From Candidatus Epulonipiscium viviparus (lineage in GTDB: Bacteria; Bacillota; Clostridia; Lachnospirales; Cellulosilyticaceae), in the NCBI RefSeq assembly GCF_030708075.1, contig NZ_CP117982.1:1825513-1889512 (forward strand): a DNA stretch of 64,000 nucleotides. The letters run 5' to 3'. Below are positions 1 through 7,955 of this stretch, in pieces (positions within the stretch are counted from its first letter, which is position 1; each line of letters starts with the position of its first letter). Position numbers and translations under genes: made by a program. The notes under the pieces are model-generated. The model had not been told where the DNA came from. It did no database searches and was given only the letters and a program-made list of their open reading frames with translations.

Positions 1-468
1 GATGTTGAGTCGCTTTAGTAGGGTGTTCGCAACAGCAATGACTTCGGCATCTGCAATAGCGGCGCTGCTACCAAATACTTCTACACCAAATTGATGAAAT
101 TGTCTCAATCTGCCAGCTTCTGGTCGCTCGTATCTAAAAGTTGGCGAAATATAATATAGCTTGGTAGGCTGCGCGTTCTCTCCCAGGTTGCGTTCAAGGT
201 AGGCACGAACAACCGCAGCGGTGCTTTCTGGCTTTAAAGTAATATTATTATCACCTTTGTCCACAAACGAATACATTTCTTTTTGTACAATATCTGTTGC
301 AGTTCCGACGCCGCGTTGAAATAGATGCGTAAGTTCAAAAATAGGAGTTCGAATTTCGCCTATTCCAAAATTTTCGCAAACCTCTCTAATTATAGATTCT
401 ACTTTTTGTAAATTTCGAATTTCGGTTCCAAAGATATCTTTGGTTCCTTTTAATGCATTAATTGCCAT
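1..468 (-). CDS. hisS: Histidyl-tRNA synthetase, N-terminal part (cut by window start)
   Basis: Class II aminoacyl-tRNA synthetase that charges tRNA-His in the cytoplasm. The 156 codons visible begin MAINALKGTKDIFGTE, the usual HisRS opening, and continue through class II motif 1. Motif 2 reads FRYERPEAGRLRQFHQFG, with the Arg that contacts ATP and the family-specific GRxRQFHQ signature. The ATG at 466-468 follows AGAAAGGAAC at a suitable distance. It lies inside the last 11 bases of the upstream flavoprotein gene, so the two are probably translated in sequence from one mRNA. The C-terminal two thirds lie outside the window. Confidence 0.97.
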   Translation of the reverse strand, partial: MAINALKGTKDIFGTEIRNLQKVESIIREVCENFGIGEIRTPIFELTHLFQRGVGTATDIVQKEMYSFVDKGDNNITLKPESTAAVVRAYLERNLGENAQPTKLYYISPTFRYERPEAGRLRQFHQFGVEVFGSSAAIADAEVIAVANTLLKRLNI

Positions 469-1696
469 AAATCTGTTCCTTTCTAATTATACTATTGGCG
501 CAGACGCATCCCATAGACATCGCTGCCTGGATGTTGTAGCCTCCAGTATCCGCATCAATATCAATCACTTCGCCTATAAAATATAGCCCCCGTTGCTTTC
601 TACTTTCGAGTGTAGTAGGATTAAGTTCTTTTAAGCTGACGCCGCCACAAGTAACAACAGCAGAATTTAAATCTCCAACGGATGCGACGTTAATAGGCAA
701 CTTGGTCATATATGTGGCTATTTTTTTGCGATTTTCCCTGCTTATATTTGCGCAATGAAGGTCGGCAGGTATCGATAAAATTGAGAGCAATACTGCAATA
801 AAGCTTCGCGGAAAAGCAAATTTACGCAAATATAACCCAATTGAGTCTTTTCCAAAAGCAATTAAGTCTTGCTCAAGTTCTTTTTGAACCACTTCGTATG
901 GCTTGTTTACCAAATTGAAAGTGACGAGATCACCCGCTTCGATCCACCTAGTGCTATTTAAAACAACAGGTCCAGAAACGCCGTTATGCGTAAAAAGCAA
1001 GTCTCCAACTTTGTCACGAACTTTTTTCTCATTATGCCAGATAGTCATTGTAACATTTTTAAATGAAACACCGCTAATAGCGGCATAGTCGGTTTCAACT
1101 GATATTATATTAGAAATCGACGGCCGAAGCTTTGTAACTTTATGGTTAAATTGCTGGGCAATGGCATAACCGAATCCATCATTTCCGAGATGCATAAAAG
1201 ATGTCCCCCCGGTTGCGATGATTAGGTTTTCTGTTGAAAAAAAATCACCATCGGTAGTAGAGACCTGAAAAACACCATCGTATTCCAAAATTGCGTTTAT
1301 CTCAACCCCAGATTGTATTTGCGCACCGTTAAGCTTGCAAGATCGAACCAAGGCATCGAGTATGTCGGTACTATTTCTAGAGCTTGGAAAAACCTTTCCG
1401 CTACTAGTAACTTCTATATCTACGCCATAGGCTTTAAAAAATTTGATAGAATCCTTATTAGTAAAAACATTTAAGGCGTGTTTTATAAAGTTAAAATTAT
1501 CACCATATTTATCTTTAAACTCTTCTAAATCGCCTGCATGGGTAAAATTACATTGGCCACTTCCTGATACAAGTAATTTACGCCCTAATTGTGTATTTTT
1601 TTCGAGCACAAGGGTACTCAATCCATATTCTGATAAATTATAGGCAGCAAATAACCCCGCAGGACCTGCGCCAACAACAATAGCTTTATAAAACAT
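458..1696 (-). CDS. BaiN/HI0933-family flavoprotein (NAD(P)/FAD-dependent oxidoreductase)
   Basis: A 412-residue flavoprotein of the HI0933/YhiN/BaiN family. The N-terminal Rossmann signature VVGAGPAGLFAAYNLSE binds FAD. It is followed by the family hallmark LGRKLLVSGSGQCNFTH and a C-terminal FAD-contact segment GEVIDIDADTGGYNIQAA. Members are cytosolic; some reduce bile-acid intermediates, but the substrate of most is unknown and nothing here specifies it. The start at 1696 follows GGAGGAG; a second in-phase-looking ATG is immediately followed by a stop, leaving this one as the only sensible choice. It overlaps hisS by 11 bases. Confidence 0.9.
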   Translation of the reverse strand: MFYKAIVVGAGPAGLFAAYNLSEYGLSTLVLEKNTQLGRKLLVSGSGQCNFTHAGDLEEFKDKYGDNFNFIKHALNVFTNKDSIKFFKAYGVDIEVTSSGKVFPSSRNSTDILDALVRSCKLNGAQIQSGVEINAILEYDGVFQVSTTDGDFFSTENLIIATGGTSFMHLGNDGFGYAIAQQFNHKVTKLRPSISNIISVETDYAAISGVSFKNVTMTIWHNEKKVRDKVGDLLFTHNGVSGPVVLNSTRWIEAGDLVTFNLVNKPYEVVQKELEQDLIAFGKDSIGLYLRKFAFPRSFIAVLLSILSIPADLHCANISRENRKKIATYMTKLPINVASVGDLNSAVVTCGGVSLKELNPTTLESRKQRGLYFIGEVIDIDADTGGYNIQAAMSMGCVCANSIIRKEQIYGN

Positions 1697-1791
1697 TTAC
1701 ATTTCTCCTCCAGTGCGTATTAGTGTAATGGATTTTATTGGCATTTGTCAAGCCACCTAACTAACAAATAGTAATATTTTGAAAAAATAAA

Positions 1792-1827
1792 CATAGCAAT
1801 AATTATATAATATAAAAAGGAGGGGTT
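1792..1827 (+). promoter_or_regulatory. Upstream region of CPBP gene 1: AT-rich -10-like block and RBS
   Basis: The block TAGCAATAATTATATAATA contains a TATAAT-like -10 (1806-1811), and AAGGAGGGG at 1816-1824 is the ribosome binding site for the TTG start at 1831. A near-identical block occurs at 2702-2722 in front of the second CPBP gene, so it was copied with the gene. No convincing -35 is visible at the right spacing. Confidence 0.35.
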
Positions 1828-1830
1828 AGA

Positions 1831-2685
1831 TTGAAAACAATGGTAGCAATAATTAAGGCTGCATTATATATTAGTTTTTTTGCTATAATTCAGCTACTGA
1901 TAATGGGTATCTATTTGGCAATAAATATTGTATTAAAGATTAATGAAGCCGATTTAGAAAATTTGATGTTGACTGATATTCAAAATCTAGCATGGCAGAT
2001 ACTAGAAGATATGCTCGACCAAACACCTACATTGATGATTATAAGTGGAGTAGTGATGATCATTTTGCTGTGGGCATTTTTTAAGTTGCGACACAAACGC
2101 TTTAGAACAGAAATTTATCTAAAGTCTATACATGCTTCGAATATAACGCCACTGATTTTGGTGGGAGTAGCTACTAATTTTATCGCCACTTTGGTAGCCA
2201 CGCTGATTCCATATCCAGAAAGCTGGGTAACTAATTATGAGCAAACGATAGATTTTGCCGTGGATTCCAATACACTAATGACAATTTTGATGGTGGTTGT
2301 TTACGCAGGAATAGTAGAAGAAGTGATTTTTAGAGGATTGGTATATACGAGATTAAAAAGAGGAATGCCGATGGCGATAGCGATGATTTTGTCGTCAGTA
2401 GCATTTGGGGCGGTGCACGGCTCGCCAATACAAATAATTTATGCGACACTAATAGGGCTAGTACTGGTTTGGGTGTTCGAAAAATTTAAATCTATAGTGC
2501 CGTCTATAATCGTGCACATGGTAAATAATGCCGTGGGATTAATAGTGGCTTGGGCTGCGCCTCTCTTAGAGGGCAATATGCTAGCAGTAATGATATATAT
2601 TATTTCTATGAGCGCTGTAACAATAATGGCCGGGATATGGCTTCTCAAAAAGAAAGAGTCATATCGAAATATATTTGTGGTATAA
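1831..2685 (+). CDS. CPBP family intramembrane glutamic protease, copy 1
   Basis: A 284-residue multi-pass membrane protein of the CPBP (CAAX protease / bacteriocin-processing, Abi) family. Three family motifs are visible near the C-terminus: EEVIFRG (motif 1, catalytic Glu pair and Arg), AFGAVHG (motif 2, His) and HMVNN (motif 3, His and Asn). N- and C-terminal hydrophobic segments suggest six to eight membrane spans. The TTG start at 1831 is chosen because AAGGAGGGG lies 6 bases upstream. The downstream gene is a close paralogue, with the motif 1 region nearly identical. Substrate is unknown; members process prenylated proteins, bacteriocins or anti-sigma factors elsewhere. Confidence 0.88.
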   Translation: MKTMVAIIKAALYISFFAIIQLLIMGIYLAINIVLKINEADLENLMLTDIQNLAWQILEDMLDQTPTLMIISGVVMIILLWAFFKLRHKRFRTEIYLKSIHASNITPLILVGVATNFIATLVATLIPYPESWVTNYEQTIDFAVDSNTLMTILMVVVYAGIVEEVIFRGLVYTRLKRGMPMAIAMILSSVAFGAVHGSPIQIIYATLIGLVLVWVFEKFKSIVPSIIVHMVNNAVGLIVAWAAPLLEGNMLAVMIYIISMSAVTIMAGIWLLKKKESYRNIFVV

Positions 2686-2755
2686 TTTTGTAAAAACTAA
2701 GAATAGCGATAATTATATAATAGAAGAGGAACAATATACAAAAGGAGGTCCAAAA

Positions 2756-3595
2756 ATGAGGACAATTGGAGCAATAATCAAAGCCATTTTGTATGTTGTT
2801 TTTTTTGTGGTAATTCAGGGATTGACAAGCTTTATCTATTTGATTGCAACTCTGATATCAAAGCTTAGAGCTGCTGACTTTGAAAGTGTGACATCGAAAA
2901 GTGTTCAAGATATGCTTATACAGTCGGCAATAGAGCTGTGGGATAAAATGCCTATATTGATGATTGGTAGCGGAATATTTATGCTCGTTTTGCTATGGAT
3001 AATTTTTAAAATGCGCCACAAAAGTTTTGCAAAAGAAATTCATCTAAAAGCTATAGGTGCCTCAAATATAGTGCCGCTAATTTTGGTGGGAATCGCTCTT
3101 CAATTTGTTGCGACTTTGGCAGTTGAGCTAATTCCGTATCCAGAAATTTGGATTATTGATCATCAGCAAGCTATGGATGAAGCGGTGAATTTAAAAAATA
3201 TAGCAATGACGATTTGTTCGGTAGTTATTTATGCAGGGATTGTAGAAGAAGTGATTTTTAGAGGATTGGTATATACGAGATTAAAAAGAGGAATGCCTGT
3301 AGTTGTCGCGGCAATTTTATCATCAATATTATTTGGGTTGATACATGGCTCGCCGATACAGGTGCTTGCTACAATATTGATGGGATTATTACTGGTTTGG
3401 GTGTTCGAAAAATTCAATTCTATAGTACCCTGTATAATTGTTCATATGGCTAATAATCTTACGGCAATAGTGATTGCGTGGGCCTCTCCAATTATAGAAA
3501 GAAATATGTGGACAATAATAATATATACCATGGTGATGAGTGCTATAACAATGATAGCAGGTATATGGCTTTGCAAAAAGCAAAAGGCGCATTAA
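2756..3595 (+). CDS. CPBP family intramembrane glutamic protease, copy 2
   Basis: A 279-residue paralogue of the preceding gene, colinear along its whole length. It carries EEVIFRG, LFGLIHG and HMANN, so all three metal/catalytic motifs are kept and both copies should be active. The ATG at 2756 follows AAAGGAGGTC and matches the N-terminus of copy 1; an open frame extends 27 codons further up but has no ribosome site and no similarity to copy 1. A duplicated AT-rich block at 2702-2722 suggests that each copy may have its own promoter. It converges with the sulfatase gene, with a perfect inverted repeat (CAGTTGC/GCAACTG, 3622-3636) between them. Confidence 0.88.
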   Translation: MRTIGAIIKAILYVVFFVVIQGLTSFIYLIATLISKLRAADFESVTSKSVQDMLIQSAIELWDKMPILMIGSGIFMLVLLWIIFKMRHKSFAKEIHLKAIGASNIVPLILVGIALQFVATLAVELIPYPEIWIIDHQQAMDEAVNLKNIAMTICSVVIYAGIVEEVIFRGLVYTRLKRGMPVVVAAILSSILFGLIHGSPIQVLATILMGLLLVWVFEKFNSIVPCIIVHMANNLTAIVIAWASPIIERNMWTIIIYTMVMSAITMIAGIWLCKKQKAH

Positions 3596-3664
3596 GATTA
3601 TTGCTGCTGCAAAAGTGAAGGCAGTTGCAGCAACTGGATCTATCTCCAAAATTCTAGTGTGAGC

Positions 3665-5683
3665 TCATAACAATCTCCTATTTCGTTGCGAATTATTTTG
3701 TTTGAGTTGCCGAAGGACAAGTAGTCGTTGTTGTAATAACGGAGTGGGCACATCATAAGGAAATGGCTGATCGATACATTCGGGATAATAGTTTGATAAA
3801 TCTTCGATGATTGTCATGATGCGATGCTGCTCTGGAGGATAGTGTTGTTTATCCAATGTTTGCCATTTTTGGAGATGAGGCACTAAATTGGCTAACATGT
3901 TGCTATGACGAGCCATACACATCAGTGCTTCTAAATTAATGAACGGATCTTCGCAAAGTAGCATATCCTCTATAACTTTTTCGGCTTTCGATAGTAAAGA
4001 TACAGAATTAGATAAATAAATAATTGTCTCGGCTGCCGCAAATTTAATAGTCAAGTTATTGTTGTTGAGCAATTTTTCGATTTGAGGCAATAGATCTTGT
4101 TTATTAAAGTAAGTAGCGATTTTGAGAGCCCAGTATTGAAATGTGGGATCATCGGTTTCGAGATAGGTTGTTAACGTTTTACTAGAATTAGTGCGCTTTA
4201 GCATTTTATCACTCATGTTGTAAAGTTTTGTGAAGGGGTAACCAACATAGCCTTTAGAAAATATTTCATAAATAGGTCTAGAAAGTTCTTGCGAAAGTCT
4301 GTGTTGCTCAATTTCGGGAACAAACCCTAAATCATCAATTTTAAACATAAAGTCACGCAAATTATTTCTAAAATCGAGTATAAGAGAGTGGAATGCAAAG
4401 TTTTGGGCAAGGTTTGTTAGCTGCTGCGGATCAGACTCTAGGTCATAGAGTTCTTCGGGAGGACGAATATCGATTATAAAGCAGTTTTTGCGATCATATG
4501 TATACTGACGCAATAAATATTGTTCTTGTGTATACTGATTTTGTGCCTCTTGAAGCCAGCTTTCGGTAAAGTAGGGAGCCATTCTGCGTGTATAAGAAGA
4601 AAATCGGTGAGTATTGGAAGGATAAAAATTTCGAATATATAAATATTTATTGGACTTTACTGCACGTACAAAATCGCTAGTCGAATCAATTCTATCCATA
4701 AATGAATATGAGTACTTTACAAAAGTAGTGGAACTCAAAAAATTTCTGCCTTGCATATAATAAGGGATTTTGCTACCAGCTAATTCAATAATGGTCGGCG
4801 CAATATCGATAAAGCTGACTGCGCTATAAGAGTGTGCTCCGGAAGCATAAGCGATTGTTTGCGGACCCTGAAACCTTTCGGGAATGCGTATAATTAGAGG
4901 CACGGTAATGCTTTCGTTCCATATATTGCATTTGCCTCCCGCAAGGCCCATTCCGTTATCTCCCAAAAATATAATTATCGTATCTTCATATAGCCCATCG
5001 TTTTTGAGGTGCGCTATTGTTTCGCCCACCATTCGATCCATTGTAGTTATAGTTTCATAATATTGTCCCCATATTTCTCGGGTTTGCGGTGTATCAAAAT
5101 GATATCCAGGTATAGGGATAGCGTCTCTATCTACATATTCAGCGGCGGTGAGACGTGGCGTTACCAAAGCTCTGTGTTCTGCTGTATCAGATGGATACCC
5201 ATATTGAGATTGATGCGTACATGAAAAGGTTGCCATCAAAAAAAACGGCTTATCATCGCGTTTTCTCCAAGTATCTGCGATGTTTTGCGGAAGCTGCGGG
5301 CTATCAGTCGCGCCGGCGTTAGGAATTATAGCGTCCCAGCCGTCGGGAATCTGAAGTTTGCTCCTATGCTGAAAGTTATAATCAGTTTTATCTATTGCGC
5401 AAAAATATCCATTGCTATGAATATATTTGGAAACAGGTTTGATATCAGAAGGAATTGCGGTGTTTGTTCCATGATTACTAATGCCCAGTGATGCGGGATA
5501 CATTCCTAAGGCGAGAGAGGTCCTTGCAGTAGAACAGATGGAGGATACACAATTTGTATGATGATATATCATCCCCTCTTTAGATAGTTGATCTAAAAAT
5601 GGAGTATGTGCAATAAGGTCACCATAGCAACCAAGATGCTGGCTGATATCTTCTGCAATTAAAATTAAGATATTGGGTTTCAC
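3665..5683 (-). CDS. Sulfatase with C-terminal HEAT-like repeats (heparan/polysaccharide sulfatase type)
   Basis: Alkaline-phosphatase-superfamily sulfatase of 672 residues that should remove sulfate from a glycan. The N-terminus PNILILIAEDISQHLGCYG carries the first metal ligands. The formylglycine site reads C50-S-T-A-R, and LGDNGMG and the C-terminal LYDLESDPQQLTNLA segment are typical of S1 sulfatases. The last 170 residues look like HEAT repeats (DDPTFQYWALKIA, NLTIKFAAAETI, DPFINLEALMCMA). No signal peptide is seen, so the enzyme may be cytosolic. The GTG at 5681-5683 is preferred because GAAAGG lies 9 bases upstream; the ATG at 5690-5692 abuts that site. The +2 Thr in the CxP/AxR motif is unusual. 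Confidence 0.88.
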   Translation of the reverse strand: MKPNILILIAEDISQHLGCYGDLIAHTPFLDQLSKEGMIYHHTNCVSSICSTARTSLALGMYPASLGISNHGTNTAIPSDIKPVSKYIHSNGYFCAIDKTDYNFQHRSKLQIPDGWDAIIPNAGATDSPQLPQNIADTWRKRDDKPFFLMATFSCTHQSQYGYPSDTAEHRALVTPRLTAAEYVDRDAIPIPGYHFDTPQTREIWGQYYETITTMDRMVGETIAHLKNDGLYEDTIIIFLGDNGMGLAGGKCNIWNESITVPLIIRIPERFQGPQTIAYASGAHSYSAVSFIDIAPTIIELAGSKIPYYMQGRNFLSSTTFVKYSYSFMDRIDSTSDFVRAVKSNKYLYIRNFYPSNTHRFSSYTRRMAPYFTESWLQEAQNQYTQEQYLLRQYTYDRKNCFIIDIRPPEELYDLESDPQQLTNLAQNFAFHSLILDFRNNLRDFMFKIDDLGFVPEIEQHRLSQELSRPIYEIFSKGYVGYPFTKLYNMSDKMLKRTNSSKTLTTYLETDDPTFQYWALKIATYFNKQDLLPQIEKLLNNNNLTIKFAAAETIIYLSNSVSLLSKAEKVIEDMLLCEDPFINLEALMCMARHSNMLANLVPHLQKWQTLDKQHYPPEQHRIMTIIEDLSNYYPECIDQPFPYDVPTPLLQQRLLVLRQLKQNNSQRNRRLL

Positions 5684-5714
5684 GACTATCATCCTTTCGT
5701 AGGAAGTATATTAT

Positions 5715-6749
5715 TTAATCTACATAGTACACAAGTGATTTAATCTTAAAACCAGGTTGCGACGCAACTTTAACTAGTTGATTTACATGAGATGGATTAG
5801 AAGATTTAATGATTTTAAGAATGGGTGTTAGTGGAGAAGTTTTGACTGTTTTGACTACAATTCCAATATCACCGCAAGTCAATTGCAATAACATATCTTT
5901 GTGAAAGATGTCCACATTGTTCATAAAAAGTCCAAGATAGACAGGGTCTAGGTAAGATGTCCTGATTTGCAAGTCTTCTGTTAAGACAGATGCTCTCGCT
6001 GGGTTTTGCCACATTTTTTCTTGTAAACTATAATATAAGTCGACAATTTTAAGTATTCTAGCCCCTTTACAAATGTTATCGCCGTGTAATTTGTTAGGAA
6101 ATCCAGTTCCATCATATAACTCGTGATGTTGTCTGATTATTTCTAAGATTTCTTCTGGAAGATCATAAGTGCTCTTTAAGAAATTTGCACCATTAATTGG
6201 ATGTTTTTGTCTTGCTATATTGCTAGAGCCAAAATGAGCAGCTAAGCCAATATCGCGCAGTAATACTGCTAAACATAGATTTACAGCATCGTTGGGGTTC
6301 CAGCCTAATTTTAATGCAAATAGTGTCGTTGTAATTGCTACATAAATATTGGTTTCTGTTGGAGATTTTGTGAGTAACTTGTTGGGTTCATAATTTAATC
6401 TATAATTTTGTTTGCCCGCATACAAAGTGTAAACAATATCGTTTACAGTGTGCATTATTTTTAATAGGGTTTCAAAATCTCCTTGTCCAGATTGATTGAT
6501 GTTGCGCAATTCATTTAATGTTGATATTCTTTGGAGTATGTTTTGGGGAATAGCAGTGTATGTGGGTACCTGATCTTGTGAATACTTATCTATAATATAT
6601 ACACAAGCAAGATTAGTATTTTTTAGTCTATTTACTAGTCCTGCGGTTAGTAATTGTCCTTTGGTTAATAAGACTTTTGAATTCTCGTCTAAAATATCGA
6701 TGGCTAATATATTGTTACTTTGTAAATGGGTAAGGGGAATCATTCTCAT
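5715..6749 (-). CDS. Degenerate HD-GYP domain protein, copy 1
   Basis: A 344-residue protein with an N-terminal domain of about 110 residues and a C-terminal HD-GYP-type domain. HD-GYP enzymes hydrolyse cyclic di-GMP. Visible motifs are LLRDIG, KHPINGANFL, QHHELYDGTGFP and ARILKIVDLYYSL. The His of the HD dyad is replaced by Arg (about residue 165), and GYP has become GFP, so catalysis may be lost and the protein could act as a nucleotide sensor. The start follows AAGGAG 10 bases upstream. It is the second of a tandem pair, 76 bases after copy 2, and precedes the sulfatase by 31 bases. Confidence 0.82.
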   Translation of the reverse strand: MRMIPLTHLQSNNILAIDILDENSKVLLTKGQLLTAGLVNRLKNTNLACVYIIDKYSQDQVPTYTAIPQNILQRISTLNELRNINQSGQGDFETLLKIMHTVNDIVYTLYAGKQNYRLNYEPNKLLTKSPTETNIYVAITTTLFALKLGWNPNDAVNLCLAVLLRDIGLAAHFGSSNIARQKHPINGANFLKSTYDLPEEILEIIRQHHELYDGTGFPNKLHGDNICKGARILKIVDLYYSLQEKMWQNPARASVLTEDLQIRTSYLDPVYLGLFMNNVDIFHKDMLLQLTCGDIGIVVKTVKTSPLTPILKIIKSSNPSHVNQLVKVASQPGFKIKSLVYYVD

Positions 6750-6825
6750 AAATAAACACTCCTTAAAATTAATATTTATGTTTAAGTATAGTATAAATTT
6801 TTAATTAAGTCAAAAAAAGTTGAAA

Positions 6826-7869
6826 TTAATCTACATAGTATATAAATGATTTAATATTAAATTCCGGGGTAGATCCAATCTTGATTTTTTGATTTATTCG
6901 GGATGGTTCAGAAGATTTGATGATTGTAACAGTGGGGGTTAACGGTGAAGATTTGTAGGTTCTAGTGACAATTCCAATGTCCCCACAAGTCAATTGCAAT
7001 AACATATCGATATGGTAGATATCTACATTATGCATAAAAAGTGAAAGATAAACAGGGTCAAAAGTAGGTGTTCTCCTTTCTAAATCCTCTGTTAGTAGAG
7101 ATGCGCGGCTTGGCGTATACCACAGCTTTTCTTGTACAGCGTAATATGAATCTACGATTTTTAGCAGTCTAGCTCCTTTGCAAATATCATCTCCTTGCAA
7201 TTTGTTAGGAAACCCCGTTCCATCGTATGATTCATGATGCTGCCGAATGATATCTAAAATGTCTTCGGGAAGCCCATAAGATTTTTCCAAATATTCAGCA
7301 CCAACTATCGGATGTTTAGTACGCAATGAGCGGTCCACAGGCGCATCGATGTTTGGAGATAATAGACCAATATCACGCAGTAGTATTGCTAGGCACAAAT
7401 TAACTGTGTCATTGGGATTCCAACCCAATTTTAAGGCAAATAACGTAGTGGTGATTGCTATATAAATGTTGCTTTCTACTGTAGATTTGGTGAGCAATTT
7501 ATTTGGTTCATAGGTCAATCGATGATTCTGTTTCTCAATCGATAAAGAGTATACAATATCGTTTACCGCATACATAGCTTTTAGTAAACTATCTTGATTC
7601 CCCAATCCCGATAAAGTTAATTTGCCTATATCGTTTAGTGCAGTGATTCTGCTAATTATATTGTGAGGTAAGGCTGTGTATGTAGGTGTTAAACTTTTAG
7701 AATATGAATCAATGATATATACACATGCAAGGTCAGCACGCTTTAATTGTGCTATTGTTTTGTCAGTTAATAAGTGTCCTTGTTTCAATAAAATTTGTGA
7801 ATGCTCATCTAAAACATCTATAGCTAATGTGCAATGGGGTCTTAAACTATTAGTAGGCACCATTCGCAT
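6826..7869 (-). CDS. Degenerate HD-GYP domain protein, copy 2
   Basis: A 347-residue paralogue of the next gene with the same arrangement: MRMVPTNSL N-terminus, then LLRDIG, KHPIVGAEYL, QHHESYDGTGFP and ARLLKIVDSYYAV. It has the same HD-to-RD and GYP-to-GFP changes, so these arose before the duplication. The ATG at 7867-7869 is chosen because GAAAGGG lies 9 bases upstream and because it aligns with copy 1; an upstream GTG at 7876-7878 touches the ribosome site. Its leader is only about 30 bases from a strong terminator for the gene upstream, so expression may rely on read-through. Confidence 0.82.
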   Translation of the reverse strand: MRMVPTNSLRPHCTLAIDVLDEHSQILLKQGHLLTDKTIAQLKRADLACVYIIDSYSKSLTPTYTALPHNIISRITALNDIGKLTLSGLGNQDSLLKAMYAVNDIVYSLSIEKQNHRLTYEPNKLLTKSTVESNIYIAITTTLFALKLGWNPNDTVNLCLAILLRDIGLLSPNIDAPVDRSLRTKHPIVGAEYLEKSYGLPEDILDIIRQHHESYDGTGFPNKLQGDDICKGARLLKIVDSYYAVQEKLWYTPSRASLLTEDLERRTPTFDPVYLSLFMHNVDIYHIDMLLQLTCGDIGIVTRTYKSSPLTPTVTIIKSSEPSRINQKIKIGSTPEFNIKSFIYYVD

Positions 7870-7898
7870 AAGTATCACCCTTTCAAAATAATATTAGT

Positions 7899-7942
7899 AA
7901 AAAAAAGGCAAATCATCAAACCAAAAGTCTGAGTAATTTGCC
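7899..7942 (-). terminator. Intrinsic terminator of the LRR/Asp-rich surface protein gene
   Basis: On the minus strand GGCAAAT (7942-7936) pairs with ATTTGCC (7913-7907), extended by further pairs inside the loop, and eight T follow (7906-7899). It lies 14 bases past the stop of the surface protein gene. Confidence 0.8.
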
Positions 7943-7955
7943 AAAATAAATTTAA

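Noticed and set aside
3622-3636. Perfect inverted repeat as a terminator between CPBP copy 2 and the sulfatase
   Set aside because: The stem is short with a one- to three-base loop and no U-run on either strand.
3389-3649. Small minus-strand frame overlapping the end of CPBP copy 2
   Set aside because: Lies opposite a well-supported gene, has no ribosome site and no family likeness.
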